A DNA stretch of 64,000 nt from Triplophysa rosa. Taxonomy: Eukaryota; Chordata; Actinopteri; Cypriniformes; Nemacheilidae. The position numbers and the translations under genes were made by a program. This document shows, piece by piece, positions 10,982 through 24,086 of this stretch (position 1 is the stretch's first letter; every line of letters begins with the position of its first letter). The stretch is taken from positions 17,438,712-17,502,711 of the forward strand of contig NC_079891.1 in assembly GCF_024868665.1 (NCBI RefSeq), written 5' to 3'. The notes below the pieces were generated by a model. The model did not search any database and was not told the origin of the DNA. It saw only the letters and a list, made by a program, of their open reading frames with translations.

Positions 10982-12759
10982 AAGTAAAGCAGTACCCACA
11001 GTGACATGCAGGCCCAATGTGCTCTTTGCAAAGAACACATAATAACTCTCCATTACTTATGCCCCCATCCACCTCCCAGCAGGCCCTCCTCACACATACA
11101 GAGCTGAGAAATCATGTCTCGTGGGATAAGTGGACTCGATACAGTTGTCTGTCCCTGGATCAGTTGTAATATTAGCACAGCAGGGGAGCAGATTCTACAC
11201 TGATCTCTGGGATCCCGCTCCTCTGAGGTCACTCTTCAGTCTTCTACATTTAGCCTCCTTTATGTGTGATGTATTCGTGATGATTGTTATATAAGCTTAC
11301 ACCCAAGGCAAACTTTGATTTTTTTACTATTTAAATGCATTACAACATGCTTGTTTTGCAGTTGAAAAAAAGGTTGATTCATAGAATGTTATGCAATGTT
11401 CTGATCATTGACGAGTTCTAGACCGTAAGAGAGTTTTTATTTTAATATAAAAGTTTTTGTAGATTTTTCTTGTTAGGGGAGAGTAATGAATGTAAGATAT
11501 CAAGAGATTTAGAGTACCATATTAAATCCAAATTCAATCCACAGAGTCAATCCACAAACATTTTTTAGTCTTTGTAATCTTTTAGTATATTACAATGTAG
11601 ACCAAATTTTTTTAAAACAAAGAGTGTTCTATTTATTAATATGCAGTTAAATATTTCAGGAAAATGTTATACATTCTTCACATGTTACTCCTAAATTAGC
11701 TCACTTCTTCAAATAGCTAGATATGAAGAGAGGAATGAAAGAGGTGAACTGTTGAGAACAAGTGTACCTGAGTCACCAGAGTACATGAGTGTGGAGGAGG
11801 AATCTAAATGAATGACTCACAAAAGACAAGAGCATGTTCTCCCCTCCCACAGGAGACAACTTAAATGCAGTGCCTGCTGCTTTACTGATATTTATTTAAC
11901 CCCTACAACACCATATGAGAAGAGTTTTGTCTCAGTTGAGAGGTCAAAGAGAAGAAATGGACATGACACTTTTGGATTCATAAGGTTGGTCTAGCTTATT
12001 ATAAAACAAGTGTTTCCTTGTGGTAGACCTAATAAGTTTAGGACTTCCCCAAAAGCCATAGGTATAGCAGATAACTTGTGTCTCTATGGAAACCGTCTCT
12101 ACAGTCTGCACTTCTACTGTCCATCCACCTTTTCGGCTCTCTAAATCACTAAACAAATAGATGACCTAATAAATAAAGAAAATCCCACTCACATATCCAA
12201 GTAAATGATTTCTTGAGTGGTGGCATAAAAAAGTTCTCTCTCTTAAATTATTCTATAGAGCACCTGTATAACGTATGTGATAAAACAGTGAAAACATTTT
12301 CATATGGGGAGAAACAAAAATCTTAGACAAAATGTACCTCAACACCAGACAGCCTAATGGTTGCCATGACAACTGGACATCGAGCTAGACAGAGCGTCTG
12401 TCTCTCTTTGGACCATGTCTCTGTAACTGTTTCCAGTTGATTCAATTCAGCAGAGCTACCACACAAGAACAACACTCTATGAATATAGAACAATATAAAT
12501 TCAATGTGTATTTTATCAGTGAAATTAGAGATGAAAGTTAATTGTATTGATGACGTTTGCGGTTCAGCTCATCTCAAGTCAACGAAAGCCAAGCTTCGAC
12601 CCACAAAAGTTTGTGTCCGGTCCTTTTTTTAAATACTAAAAATGTAAATGTATATGTTTTTAAAAAGCTCAATGTTTATATGTCGTGATAATTATTTATC
12701 TGATAATTATTTATTTATTTGTAAAAATGTATTTGTTTGATTGAACGCAAAGAAAAATA
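10982..12759. other. Intergenic, nothing recognised
   Basis: AT-rich sequence without coding similarity, clear repeat ends or regulatory composition that I can name. The short frames (for example 11812-11994) look random. Confidence 0.4.
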
Positions 12760-13064
12760 AATTTGGACGAATGCTTGTAACCAAACAGTTCTTGGACCCC
12801 ATTGACCAAAATGACAATGGTAGTCAAAAGTGCCCCAGAACTGTTTACTGTCTACATTCTTCAAAATCTCTTCTTACATGTGTTCAACAGAACCAATAAA
12901 TATGAAGTAATTTTTCTACTATGGTAGTCAATGGGGTCCCAAAAATGTTTGGTTATAAGCATTCTTTCAAATATCTTTCTCGGTGTTCATCAGGACAAAT
13001 AAATTTATACAGGTTTCGAAGGTAAGGAAATAATGACAAAAAATATTTTTAGCTGAACTGTGCC
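12760..13064. mobile_element. Degenerate Angel-like MITE
   Basis: Faces GGACGAATGCTTGTAACCAA against TTGGTTATAAGCATTC around CCCATTGAC/GTCAATGGGG. Ends near AGCTGAACTGTGCCTTTAA, a decayed form of the family end. Confidence 0.65.
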
Positions 13065-14040
13065 TTTAATAAAGCTTAAGAAAATATTTCACTTGAGATT
13101 CAAAATATGAAACTGCAATCAATCATCAGGGGGGTTTAATTCATTCTCTGAATCTCCTGTCATTAAGTATTGGAGAAATACACCCAATTTAAAGTTCTGC
13201 TTTTCTGGGATTAAAAAAAATGAATGAGTGCTGCTAGCTTTTTTTGGAACTGGTAAAACAAAGTGATTACACAACTATCTGGCAATAAATACATGCTGTA
13301 CATAGTATGTGGGCAACAGAATACCAGTTTCAGAACACATTTACTGTATATAACAGCATGCCTTGCTTATTTGTTTTCCGAGGGTGTTCCCCACATATAA
13401 TAGATCTTGAAAGCCAGAGTCACTGCATTTATATGTTGTTAGCTTGTTGAATTTTCATGTGACTTCTTCATGCCATACTCAGTAGGTCATTTTGCTCGGG
13501 TTATATAGAAACTAATATCAAATTACTTAGACAACTATTAAAAGAAAATCACTAATGATAAGCGGTGGACATCTTGTAAAGTGCAAGTGGAAATTGAGAG
13601 CCATATTTTCGTTCACTGGTAAATGACTGCCAGGGTTTTCTCCCTCTGTTAAAACAGCATGATGACTCAGACTCACTGGTCATGTTGACATGGGTCAACA
13701 GGGACTAAAAAGGTTGCAATGGTCTCTGTAAAACCTTTGTTCAAAACATTCAAACACAGAGGGTTTAGAAGGAAGATTTTATATATTAATAAGACTTCTC
13801 AGACATAATGGAAATATGGCAACTAAAATAGATTAAAAGATATCCATCACTAACAACTGGCAGTTAATCTCCATTAATCATGCATGTGTTTCATTAGTTG
13901 TGTATTGCAAATAGGATCTCCCGTCTAAGTGTAATGTACAGTGAGCGCTTGCCCAGTTTTCAACACTGGATTTATTGTTTTTTTTTAAATAATATTCTGT
14001 TCTGTTTTTACCATGGTAAATACAAATCTGTATTCTTCAG
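13065..14040. other. Intergenic, nothing recognised
   Basis: No gene or clear repeat seen. Confidence 0.4.
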
Positions 14041-14308
14041 ATGCTTTTATCCAAAGCAACTTACACTGTACAAAGGAAGATATTTGGAAGAATGTCACTA
14101 ACTAAACAGATCTCATCCCCTATTTAATGCCATAGTAGGGAAAATAAAAACTATGGGATTCAATGGGGGATGAGATCTGTTTGGTTAATGACATTCTTCC
14201 AAATATCTTCCTTTGTGTTTAGCAGAACAAAGACATTTATACAGGTTTGAAACAACCTGAGGGTGAGTAAATTATGACAGAATTTCCATTTTTGGGTGAA
14301 CTATCCCT
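14041..14308. mobile_element. Angel-like MITE, left end replaced by an L2-type tail
   Basis: 14041-14066 reads ATGCTTTTATCCAAAGCAAC, the L2-type tail on the minus strand. It is followed by the foldback arms GGAAGATATTTGGAAGAATG and CATTCTTCCAAATATCTTCC around CAGATCTCATCCCC / GGGGGATGAGATCTG. The right end TTTTTGGGTGAACTATCCC precedes TTAA (14309-14312). Confidence 0.75.
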
Positions 14309-14312
14309 TTAA

Positions 14313-16308
14313 TGTACTGTAAGTTCTTCAACACCGAGCCAAGGTGTGAGGCTTCAGCTTATGTGAAGGCCAAACGTTTTGTGTTAGAATCTTAAAATAA
14401 CTATAATCTGATTGGTTGGTAGCCTTAATAAAGTCTTTTGGAGTTCCCTTTAACACTGCCTAGGGCACAGTTTCACTTAAAAATCGCAAAAAAAGTCATG
14501 GGTAATTAAATGTGGTAGACTGTAGGAGAAGTGTCAGAATCAGTATCTTCACAAGTTGAAGATACACGGTCATCTTACCATAAGGTGCCATCTGTTTGTT
14601 TAAAGAAAAAAACAACTTCACTGGGTATTAACAAATTTTAGATCAGTCTTTATAGGTTTTTAAATAAGTTAATTCATCTACAGAACTTTTCGTTTTGTAT
14701 CACTATTGGGTGTGAAGGATCACAGATCCTCCAGTAAGTCTTTTTGACTATGACGTGACAGAACATAAAAACAGCCTAACATATAAAGAAACACTTAAAT
14801 ACCACCTCTCAGTCTCCCATCTGCTGTCTGGGTACCCTGATAACACTCCTGCTGTAGCGTCGATTAAAATGGATGAGATTTCCATGGCAACCACCAAAGC
14901 CTGGGATGTGGTATATTGTTTGGTCACGTCTAAGAACCCTTCATCATTTACTCACCTGTTATTCTTTTATATTCAACAGTGGCCACAAAAGTATCTGAAC
15001 GCTTAAGACACACACATACACAATTCTTCTGGTTTTAGGTTTTGTTGATCTTTGTAATCATTTACATATCCATTTACAAGACAGATAAGTTGACAGTGTT
15101 TTGAAGAGTAATTATGGCACAAGAGAAACACATACACACACACAAACCAATTGAAAAGAGATCTTAAGACAAGTTCTATACAATAATAGACTGTCCAGTA
15201 TACATTTATACAACGTGTCCAAGTTGTTCCAATGTGCTTGACTTTTTTTACTTTTTTAATTAGGCCTAGTAGCATGGCATTGACAATGAGTCTGTGTATA
15301 TCTAGCCAACATTTTGCTTGTCATTATTTATTGGGGAAGCCTCTACACAATGTTTCAAACAGTGAAACTAAGTATTATGGAAACTAATAAAATGTTCTGG
15401 TGTGAAAAAAGACTTGAACTTATAGTCTGAAATACAAAAGCATGCAAAAATGGCCAGAAGGCTTGATTTACTAAGCCAGTTAAAAAATTATAACCAAATA
15501 TGCTAGGAACAGCATTATACAAAGAAGATTTTTTTCTTTTAGAATTTAAATGAATTCTAGAGTAATTGTACTTATACAGCAGTTACCATGCTCATCCAAA
15601 TTCATATGTTACTATGGAGAAACAGAAAACTTTTACAAGGGGGATAGGAATGTGTAATGTCAGAAATGTACATGTTTTTATGGAGGTCTTTTGCTCTGTA
15701 CTGACAAGCATAATAACACTCTAAAATTAAGTGCACTTAATAGGCACATCTCATGCTGTAGCAGCAACCAGTATTTGGCCAGATCAAAAAAATGTACCCA
15801 TCCTATTTCATCCACATGATGAAGTGAGAAAGAGGCTCAGGTATTCACTAAATAGGATCAAATATATGGCCGGTCACTATTGGTTTAATTGCATGAGCTC
15901 ATAACAAATGTACTTTTAATAAAAACACAGTGAACCTCAAGTCGTCACCGTGAAATCGATTATGATATCTATAATTATTGTGAATTCACCAGCATATTTG
16001 TTGTGCAAATCAATAGAAGCATGTGATGAGGTGTGCACACTGAAACTCACCAAAATTGCCCCATCATGCATCCTCATACGCGCATTACAAAAATCCCCGG
16101 CCCACTGCAGAGATGCTCGATTTGTGCCTGAAGGCGGATAACTGAATCTAACCTAATCTAAGCTTCAGCCTGTTACCAGATTCTGGCAGATTGATTGACA
16201 CATCACTGCATTGATTTCCGACCAAAAGAGCAGCGTTCTCTCTCCGGGAGATCTTGGGTGGGTTTCACGGTGCCTGTCCATTTCACTGACCTCGTTGTTA
16301 GTTTCCAG
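14313..16308. other. Intergenic, epg5 3' UTR and downstream flank
   Basis: Mostly unassigned. A Tc1-type end-like sequence (CAGTGGCCACAAAAGTATCT at 14979-14998) has no visible partner. The part adjoining 16308 must contain the epg5 3' UTR. A variant poly(A) signal ATTAAA on the minus strand (15915-15920) lies about 390 bases past the stop and is only a candidate. Confidence 0.4.
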
Positions 16309-19300
16309 CTAACGGATGATGTCCAGGTAATGAAGGTCCGTGTAGAGCATGTTTACCAGCAGGGTTAGTAGGTGGTTGCTGTCACTCAGGCAGTGACCCG
16401 GGTACCTGATGAACTGGCAGGCTTGACTCACAGTTTCTTGCAGCTCTGAATACTGTTTATTACTGGGCATGGCCTCCAACACAGCTAAAGCCTGAAGACA
16501 GAGAGTCATCATTTAGTATTATACACAAATATCATATATACAGCTAAAGTCAGTAACAAGAGAATTACACAACTGATTCATCTATATTTTAGAAGATTTT
16601 TTTTGTGTTTTCATTGTGATAATTCTTTCATCGTTTACATTTCAAACCTGACTTCTGCAGAAAACAAAAGAAGATATTTTAAAGAACGTGGTAACTAAAC
16701 CAAATTCTTACCTGTTGGGCTTTAGATGAGAGCTGCAGCTCTGTGCCTGGACGAAGACGCAGCTGAAATTCTGAGGGCACCTGCACCAGGAGAAATGCCG
16801 ACATGCTGCGTGCAACAACCCGAAACCTGAAGCAAAGTTTGAACAATGTGAGACACACAATCCTTTCATGTGCTTTAATCTGATTTATTAGTTCTCTTAA
16901 ACTGGACATCAAGCCAAATTTGTAGTTTTTAAAAGGGGCATGAATTAAGACCACAATTTTAACCCGAGCTTTTGTTGTAGAAGACGGAATCGTATTCAAA
17001 GTGTCAGAACTGAAAACGCCCTTGTTACTAAAATTACAACTGTTATTGACACCAGGCTCAGCGAACGCCAGGTCCTGGAATGCACCCATCTATAGATAGG
17101 TTGAACACCTCCTCCACAGAAAAATATCAACGACTACTTCTCTAGCCCCGCCCACTGGTTCACGAATGACTTTAGCCACACATAGTACACACTCCTGCAT
17201 TTGTAATGATTGACAAACTGGTAACCATAGCGACATATTTTTCGGCTAAAGATTTGTTTTGTCCGTCTGTTTAAACTAAACTGCTGATATGCGCTGTGTT
17301 GTGTTCATGCTCGAAAGGCTACATCACAAAGCGCTGTTTTGCTGTGTTGCCATGTTTGTCATTAATAAGCGCTTTTATGCTTGTTGTTTGGTCTTAGATC
17401 AAAAAGCCTCGGCACTTAGGTCTTACTAAATGGTCTGTTGCAGATTTTAAGAATTTTTGGTCTTATAAAATATATAAACAATTTGAATTTTAAGGTTTGT
17501 TATTGTCTTATCTTTATTTGCTTATTTTTCTGTGAAAATCTGGCAAGTGACAGGACTTTAGCGAAGGGCTCTCGAGAGTGGCTAGCCCCGTGTCATATGT
17601 GCAAAAGTGAGGACTTCTTTCACAGTTATTTTTATTTAGAGCGACCAAGCAACAAACATGCAACATTGTGCAGCACCTGGTTGTGGAAGAACCTTTGGAT
17701 TCTGATATTAGGAATGCGTGGTTGAAGTTTATTTTTAAGTACGTTCCTGCTCACGTGGGTGAAACATTGAGCATTTGTTCGCGTCATTTCACCATGGATT
17801 CCTTTGTGAACAAGGCGCTGGATTTGCGGAGAGACTAAAATTAAAAAGCAGTGCTGTGCAGTCAATTTTAGATCCGACAGGAATGGCGCAGTAATCTTAT
17901 GTGAGTAAAACATATTTGTACTATGCATCACTATTGCTTTGTTAGAGATCGCTTGATATGTCTTGATAATGTGTAACCTAACGTTATGTGGCTAACCAAA
18001 TTCACAGAAGGCTCCAACTAAGTTTACTACGCAAACTGCTATTCAATCATAGCAGTGGGCGTTTACTTCCAAGTCTTCAATGCGGCACGCCCATTAAAAC
18101 AGAGCGTTTGTCGAGACAGGCTCAAAACCCGGGTAGAAAATAGCCTATTACTTATTGATTTTGATGTTTTCAAATGTAAAAACCACGCGAACGTCATAAG
18201 TAGACCTCATACAACAGTATAAAACAATAAACAAGCCCAGTTCAGGACACCTTTAAGAAACCTCACTCACCTGCTAGAAAGTGGAGATTTCTTCCCCAGG
18301 CCGATGGCACCCAGGATACCCGAGTTCAGTCTTTCCTCACCAAGCTGGGCCAGACGGTTCTGGAACGCCATTAAGGTGATAATCAAAGTGTCAAGCTCAC
18401 AAGTGTCCTCTTGATCCACTTGGATCTGAAGAAGCTCCAAGACCTTATGCCACCACAAAAACAGCTTTGCCTCATCCGCCGGACCACTGTAGAAACAGAC
18501 AACATATTTAGGTTGTGAAAAAACTATATATTACATACTTAATCTGACGAGAAATCATTCTAGGAGATTTCCTTCTGAGTCCTTCAACATGTTAAAGAAC
18601 TCAGTACTATTAGTAAGTGTGATTATGTGTTTTTGCGTGGGTGGTTCTTCACAACTTAGAAAGGAATATTGCAGCCTGTTACCCAGGGAAGCCCTGGTTG
18701 ATCCACGTGTTCAGCAGCACTAAGGTCTTCTTTTCATTGAGGAGAGTTTGCTCCAAGTTCAGCCTCTGGAGGATGTAGATGTACAAAGTGAGGTAACTGC
18801 CCAGATTCAAGCTTTCCTGGATGAAGTCCTCAACAGTCAGCTCAGGAACCTGCAGAGACACCAGGATAGGTCCCCAGCCAGAATACTGATCAGTACATCC
18901 ACCTGAGAGAAGAGACGCAAAATATTAGGATACTGTTTGAGCAAGATGTTAGCAACACTAAGACCATGGGTTTGATTTACAGGGAATGCACATGACGATG
19001 TGCTTAATGCACTTATTTTGGTTATATTTTGGATAAAGTCCATGAGCATTAATGTAATTTTTTCCTCTTCTGGACATTTAAAACTCCCAAATGGTTACGC
19101 CAATCTATGACTAAGTACAGGACCAGTATTGCACTATTATTACCATCAGCGAAGAAGGACAGAATACAGGCCTCTGTGGTGCGTGCCATATGACGCACTG
19201 AGGCCAGGCATCTACACGCAGCCGTGAGAAGCGGGAGAACCAAAGGACCCCGAGCTCGCTTTTCCACCCAAGAGTGCAGTTTAGTCCCGAGTCCCTCTGC

Positions 19301-22300
19301 TGTAGAGATCCCAGCTTCATTCAGTAGAGTCAGCAGTTCAGCAAACAGACTGCAGGTGGCCATGTGTCGCTGTTGGGGGTCTGTCTCTGCATGAGGGATA
19401 AAACAGATTCAGATGTTATTTACTGATAACTTCTGTACTGTAGCTTTTTAATCGTAAATATTAATGAACTAGTTTTCTCACCGGGAGGGTTTAAAAGGAC
19501 AATGTACTCGAGTAATCTCTCCATTTCAGTCTCTAAAGATGCCAGACTGATGTTCCCATTCTGATCCAGAGAGGTCAGGAACTGCACCATGAGATGAAGG
19601 AAGGCTTGGCACTTTAAAGTCATGTCCTAAGAGTGACATCACACATAGCAGATGTGTTTCAAACGTTCACCATTTTTTATTTGAAACGTATTGAAAAATC
19701 TTATACCAAACCAAAATGTTCAGCCAACCTTGTGATGTAAGGGCTGTGCGGTCATTTCAAATCCAGCAGCCATTCTAAGCAATCTGATGACTTGTTGTGA
19801 AGAAGTGTCACGACTGAGAACAAGGGATGCTGGGTAATGCGTGCTAACGTAGCGTGTGACGTTTTGATAAGCAGGAAAATCCACCAAGTGCCAGGGCAGA
19901 GAAACTGACTGGCGGAGTAGATTTAAGACAGACGACTCCTGCAGAAAGGTGAAACACAAGAGATTATTATCTATAGGTAGTCTTGAAGACGTATTGTAGA
20001 TCACTGACCACTCACAGGTTTGTTGAGGGGAAGATCCTCTTTTGCCAGGAACACCATCAGATAGAGGAGGGAGACCACCATGGTCTGAGCGGACGGGCTG
20101 GGATGGGGGCTGAGAGCATCACTCAATGCACTGACCCAGTTCACCTCACACAGCAGCTCTCCCATAAACAGGAAACAGCTCTTTGGACTTCCCCTCTCCA
20201 CCTGAACAGCATGACACGAATGAGATAATAATTTAATTTGTTCAAATTCACCAACTATTTATTGATTAAATTCACATCCCATGCAATATACACGAGACAT
20301 AGCAGAATGCGAACAATTAAAGTATATTTAAAGAGTTTTCTCACATTGAAAAACTGGTTCATTAATGTTTGATCTGGATGGAGGTCCTTCCATGGCAGAC
20401 GGCTGTACTCGGTGTGGTATGTGTACAACAGGTACTCTGACATCTTTGGAGAGGTGCATGTCTCACAGTAATGCATGAGATGAAGCCACAGAGCTCCTCT
20501 TTGTCCTGGCAGCAAACGATCTGCAGCAAAAAAATAAATAAAAGTAAACAATTATTATGATTTGAATATTGAACAAATGGTCAAAAAATGTTGTTGTACT
20601 TTCAGCAAAGAATAGCTAAATGAATCATAATGTGAGTATGGTCTAGTACTAGCAGTGTGTTTACCTTTGGATTTCTCATGTAAAGTCTCTGTCAAGTGTG
20701 CATATAAGCTCACTAAGCTGGCCGCAGCTGTGGCATCTGATTCAAGCCATGGAGAACATCGAGGGTGACTGTGACACACACACAAGACAGGCTTGATATA
20801 AGAATGTTGCTCCTCATCAAGTGTTTCATAATCAAAACCACATAAAAAGAGAACATACCTTGTGCTGTCAGTGTTAAGAACCAGAATCCATGGTTGGAAA
20901 AGTTTGGCCATTTTTGCGTGCAGGTTCTCAAGAACTATGAGCAGGACAAAGTTTATATATTAAAAGTTGTGTACACACAAATAATCACAGATCTGCATTT
21001 TAAAACATATTTGTACCTTTCACCAGCCTTGGGCTTCCTACTGATTCTTTGCTACAGTTATTCAATTCCAGATCAATGACATAACTGATGAGATTTTCCC
21101 AGAAGTCTTTGACTTCCTCAATGTACGGCGCCCATTTTGACAGGAGACCGAAGCTCCTAAAGTCTCCATTGGACAGTCGAAGCTTCAGGAAGTACTTTGC
21201 GAGCCACTCAATTGTCTCATCCACCTAGAATGATGTACAATTGTAATGCTGTGTCTACGCACGTTAATGATGCAGGTGATATAAACGAAGAGTGTATTAC
21301 CTGTTGAGGGGAGAGGAGGATGGAGCGGGTTTTGGCAGTCTTTATCTTAGGATGAGAAGAGCAGCCCAACACTTTTAGTGAAGCCCTCCAACAGTCTGGA
21401 CTGAGAAGCTGTTCAGAGGAGCCTGTGGAAAAGCACAAAATGCATTAAATTATTTTGTAATATGCACTTTTTTTGTATTTATATGAATTTCTTGTGAATT
21501 AAATGTAATAATAACATTAAGAAAGGCCCACCAAACAAAACTAGCTAAGAAGCTGACAATAACATATCATATCATGAACTGTATCATACTGTTGCTGATA
21601 AGGTTGATGAATTAATCCAAAAGAAAGAAAATGAGACATTTACTTTGCATAAGTAAACGCAGAACGTCACTGTAGTGGTCTGGAAATTGATAAAGCAGCA
21701 GTTCAGTCCAGTGTTTGCAGAAGATGTTGAAGGGCATGAGGACTTCCACCTCAGGTTCCAGTCCACAGGTGCAAAGAGCCTGATGGATGATTGCCATCAA
21801 CTGGCTGCGCTCAGAGAACGCCGGCTGAGTCACTGACAGCCATTGCGTCACATCAAACTATAAACACAGAATAGATGACGTAATGTAGTAATAATAATAA
21901 AACTCTATTTAGGGTTACAAGATTACACACATATACGCAAATGCAAAACAAACAAAGCCTTCGAGGGGATACAAGGAGGATCTGGGTATTGGATGGTTTA
22001 AAGATGCATTGAGATACTGTAATTTCCACTGACACAGTGCTTAGTTTAAATGACAGCCTAGAATGTGATAAGAAGCTGAAGTGCATAATGATGTCATAAA
22101 ATCGATTATCTTTATTGCTGAGTTTTGAATGCTTGTTGTTTTCAATGCTGTGAATGTGAATTTTGTACATTTTTGGAGCATATATATCATTACGGCTAAC
22201 AGTCTTTTCATGGAAACTTCAAATCAATATTTATTTATTCACATAAAAAAAATTAGAGTTTTATGGAAATAACAAACAATGTGCTAATATATGGTATAAC

Positions 22301-24049
22301 TGCGTTGGCAATGCTTTTATAACATTTTCTAGTAACTTCTAAACGGTATACTGTGATGTACAAGACCATTTTGCAAGATGTAAACAACTCTGGTCCAGAA
22401 GCACTTCCTGTTTCAGATTTTTAACAAATGTGACAACAAAATAAAACCAACAGAACATTTAGAACTGAATGAAAATGTTAAACAAACATCTTTAAGACTT
22501 AAGAAGTGCTTGTGGACCGGGGTTGTTTACATCTTGCAAAATGGTATAACTTCAAATGCAGTAACAACAGGTTAAAGCTATAGTTTACCCAAAAATGAGT
22601 TTACTCTGTCATCCTTTACTCACCCTCTTGTCATTTTAAAAGTTTATGACCTTCTTTCTTCCGAAAAGAAGATATTTTGAAGAAAGTCGGTAACCGAACA
22701 GCACTGGCCCTCATTCACTTCTATTGTATGGACACAAAACCAATGCAAGTGAATGGGGGCCAGTTAATAACATTCTTCAAAATATCTTCTTTTGTGTTGT
22801 GCGGAAGAAAGAAAGTCATACAGGTTTGAAATGACAAGAGGGTGAGTAAATGATGACAGAGTAAACTCATTTTTGTGTAAACTATCACTTTAAAAATTAT
22901 TGAAAGGCCATTTATTCGTTTACATCCCGTATACAACTTTCAAATGCAACCTCTGTCAGATGATCATTTACAGCATTATTCAATGAAGCTGACTTACCTT
23001 TGTGAGGAGCATGAAGATGACATCACCGCTGTCACTATGGAGTGTATTGACCACTTCCTCATAGAGAAAGACCAGCTCTGCCGGAGAGGCGTTAGGGGTG
23101 AAGTAGGGTGACAGCAGGTTACACAGGTGTCTGTTGATTAGGATGGTCTTCAGCATGTGCTTACATTCTGACTGGACATCCCGGATGAAGACCTACAGTC
23201 ACACATTTAGTTCAAGTCTCCATATTTTATGCAAAAGGTAAGTCTTTATGCTGGACACACGAAACCACAAATAAATCCTGAAAATATAGTTTTTCTTTTC
23301 ACAAATTCATTTATAATCTCTTAAAACCAATACCTGACCCAGGATCTCAATACAGGAAGTAAAGAACTGGCGAGTTGGTGGATGTCTCTGTGTGTCCTCA
23401 CACACAAACGACACAATCTGATAGAAAGCGGCGATGCCCACCTTCAGTATACCAGGTGATGGATTTAGTTTAAAAGCATTAACCAAGGCCCTAAACAAGA
23501 ACACGCATACGTGGTTTACATTTGGTGACTAAAATGTAGAATGTACATAAAAGAGTTAAGCGTGCACTGACGTGATGAAGTTCTCGGTGTGTACGGCTGC
23601 CTCAGCCAGACTCTGAGGAGGAGGTTTGACTCCATCAGCCTGCAGCTGTTTAATATCATTCTTCAGACACTGGATCTGATTCTCCACTGGATCCAGTTTG
23701 TGCATTCTTGAGTACTGCAAGACACAAAGACAGAAAAAGAGCTCATGAAACCAGGGTCCAGAACGGCCATCCCACCGACGACCACGGCCGCGACCTAGGG
23801 CTGACCGGCCATCTGGTGGATCGCAACTTTTCCCGGGCGGTCGCTAATGTAGTGTGCCGTCTAGGATGCTCGGGCCGAATGAACGTGAATGCACGCAATG
23901 TGAAGGCTTAAGCGAGACGGACACGTCTACATCTAATGCAGTGGTTCTCAACCTGGTGGTCGCGCCCCCTGTAAACGCATTTAAAGAACTGGCGCCCCCC
24001 CATACTGTACATTGAAGATAGATAAGATAATGTTTAAAATATCTTAGAT

Positions 24050-24086
<37 letters not shown>

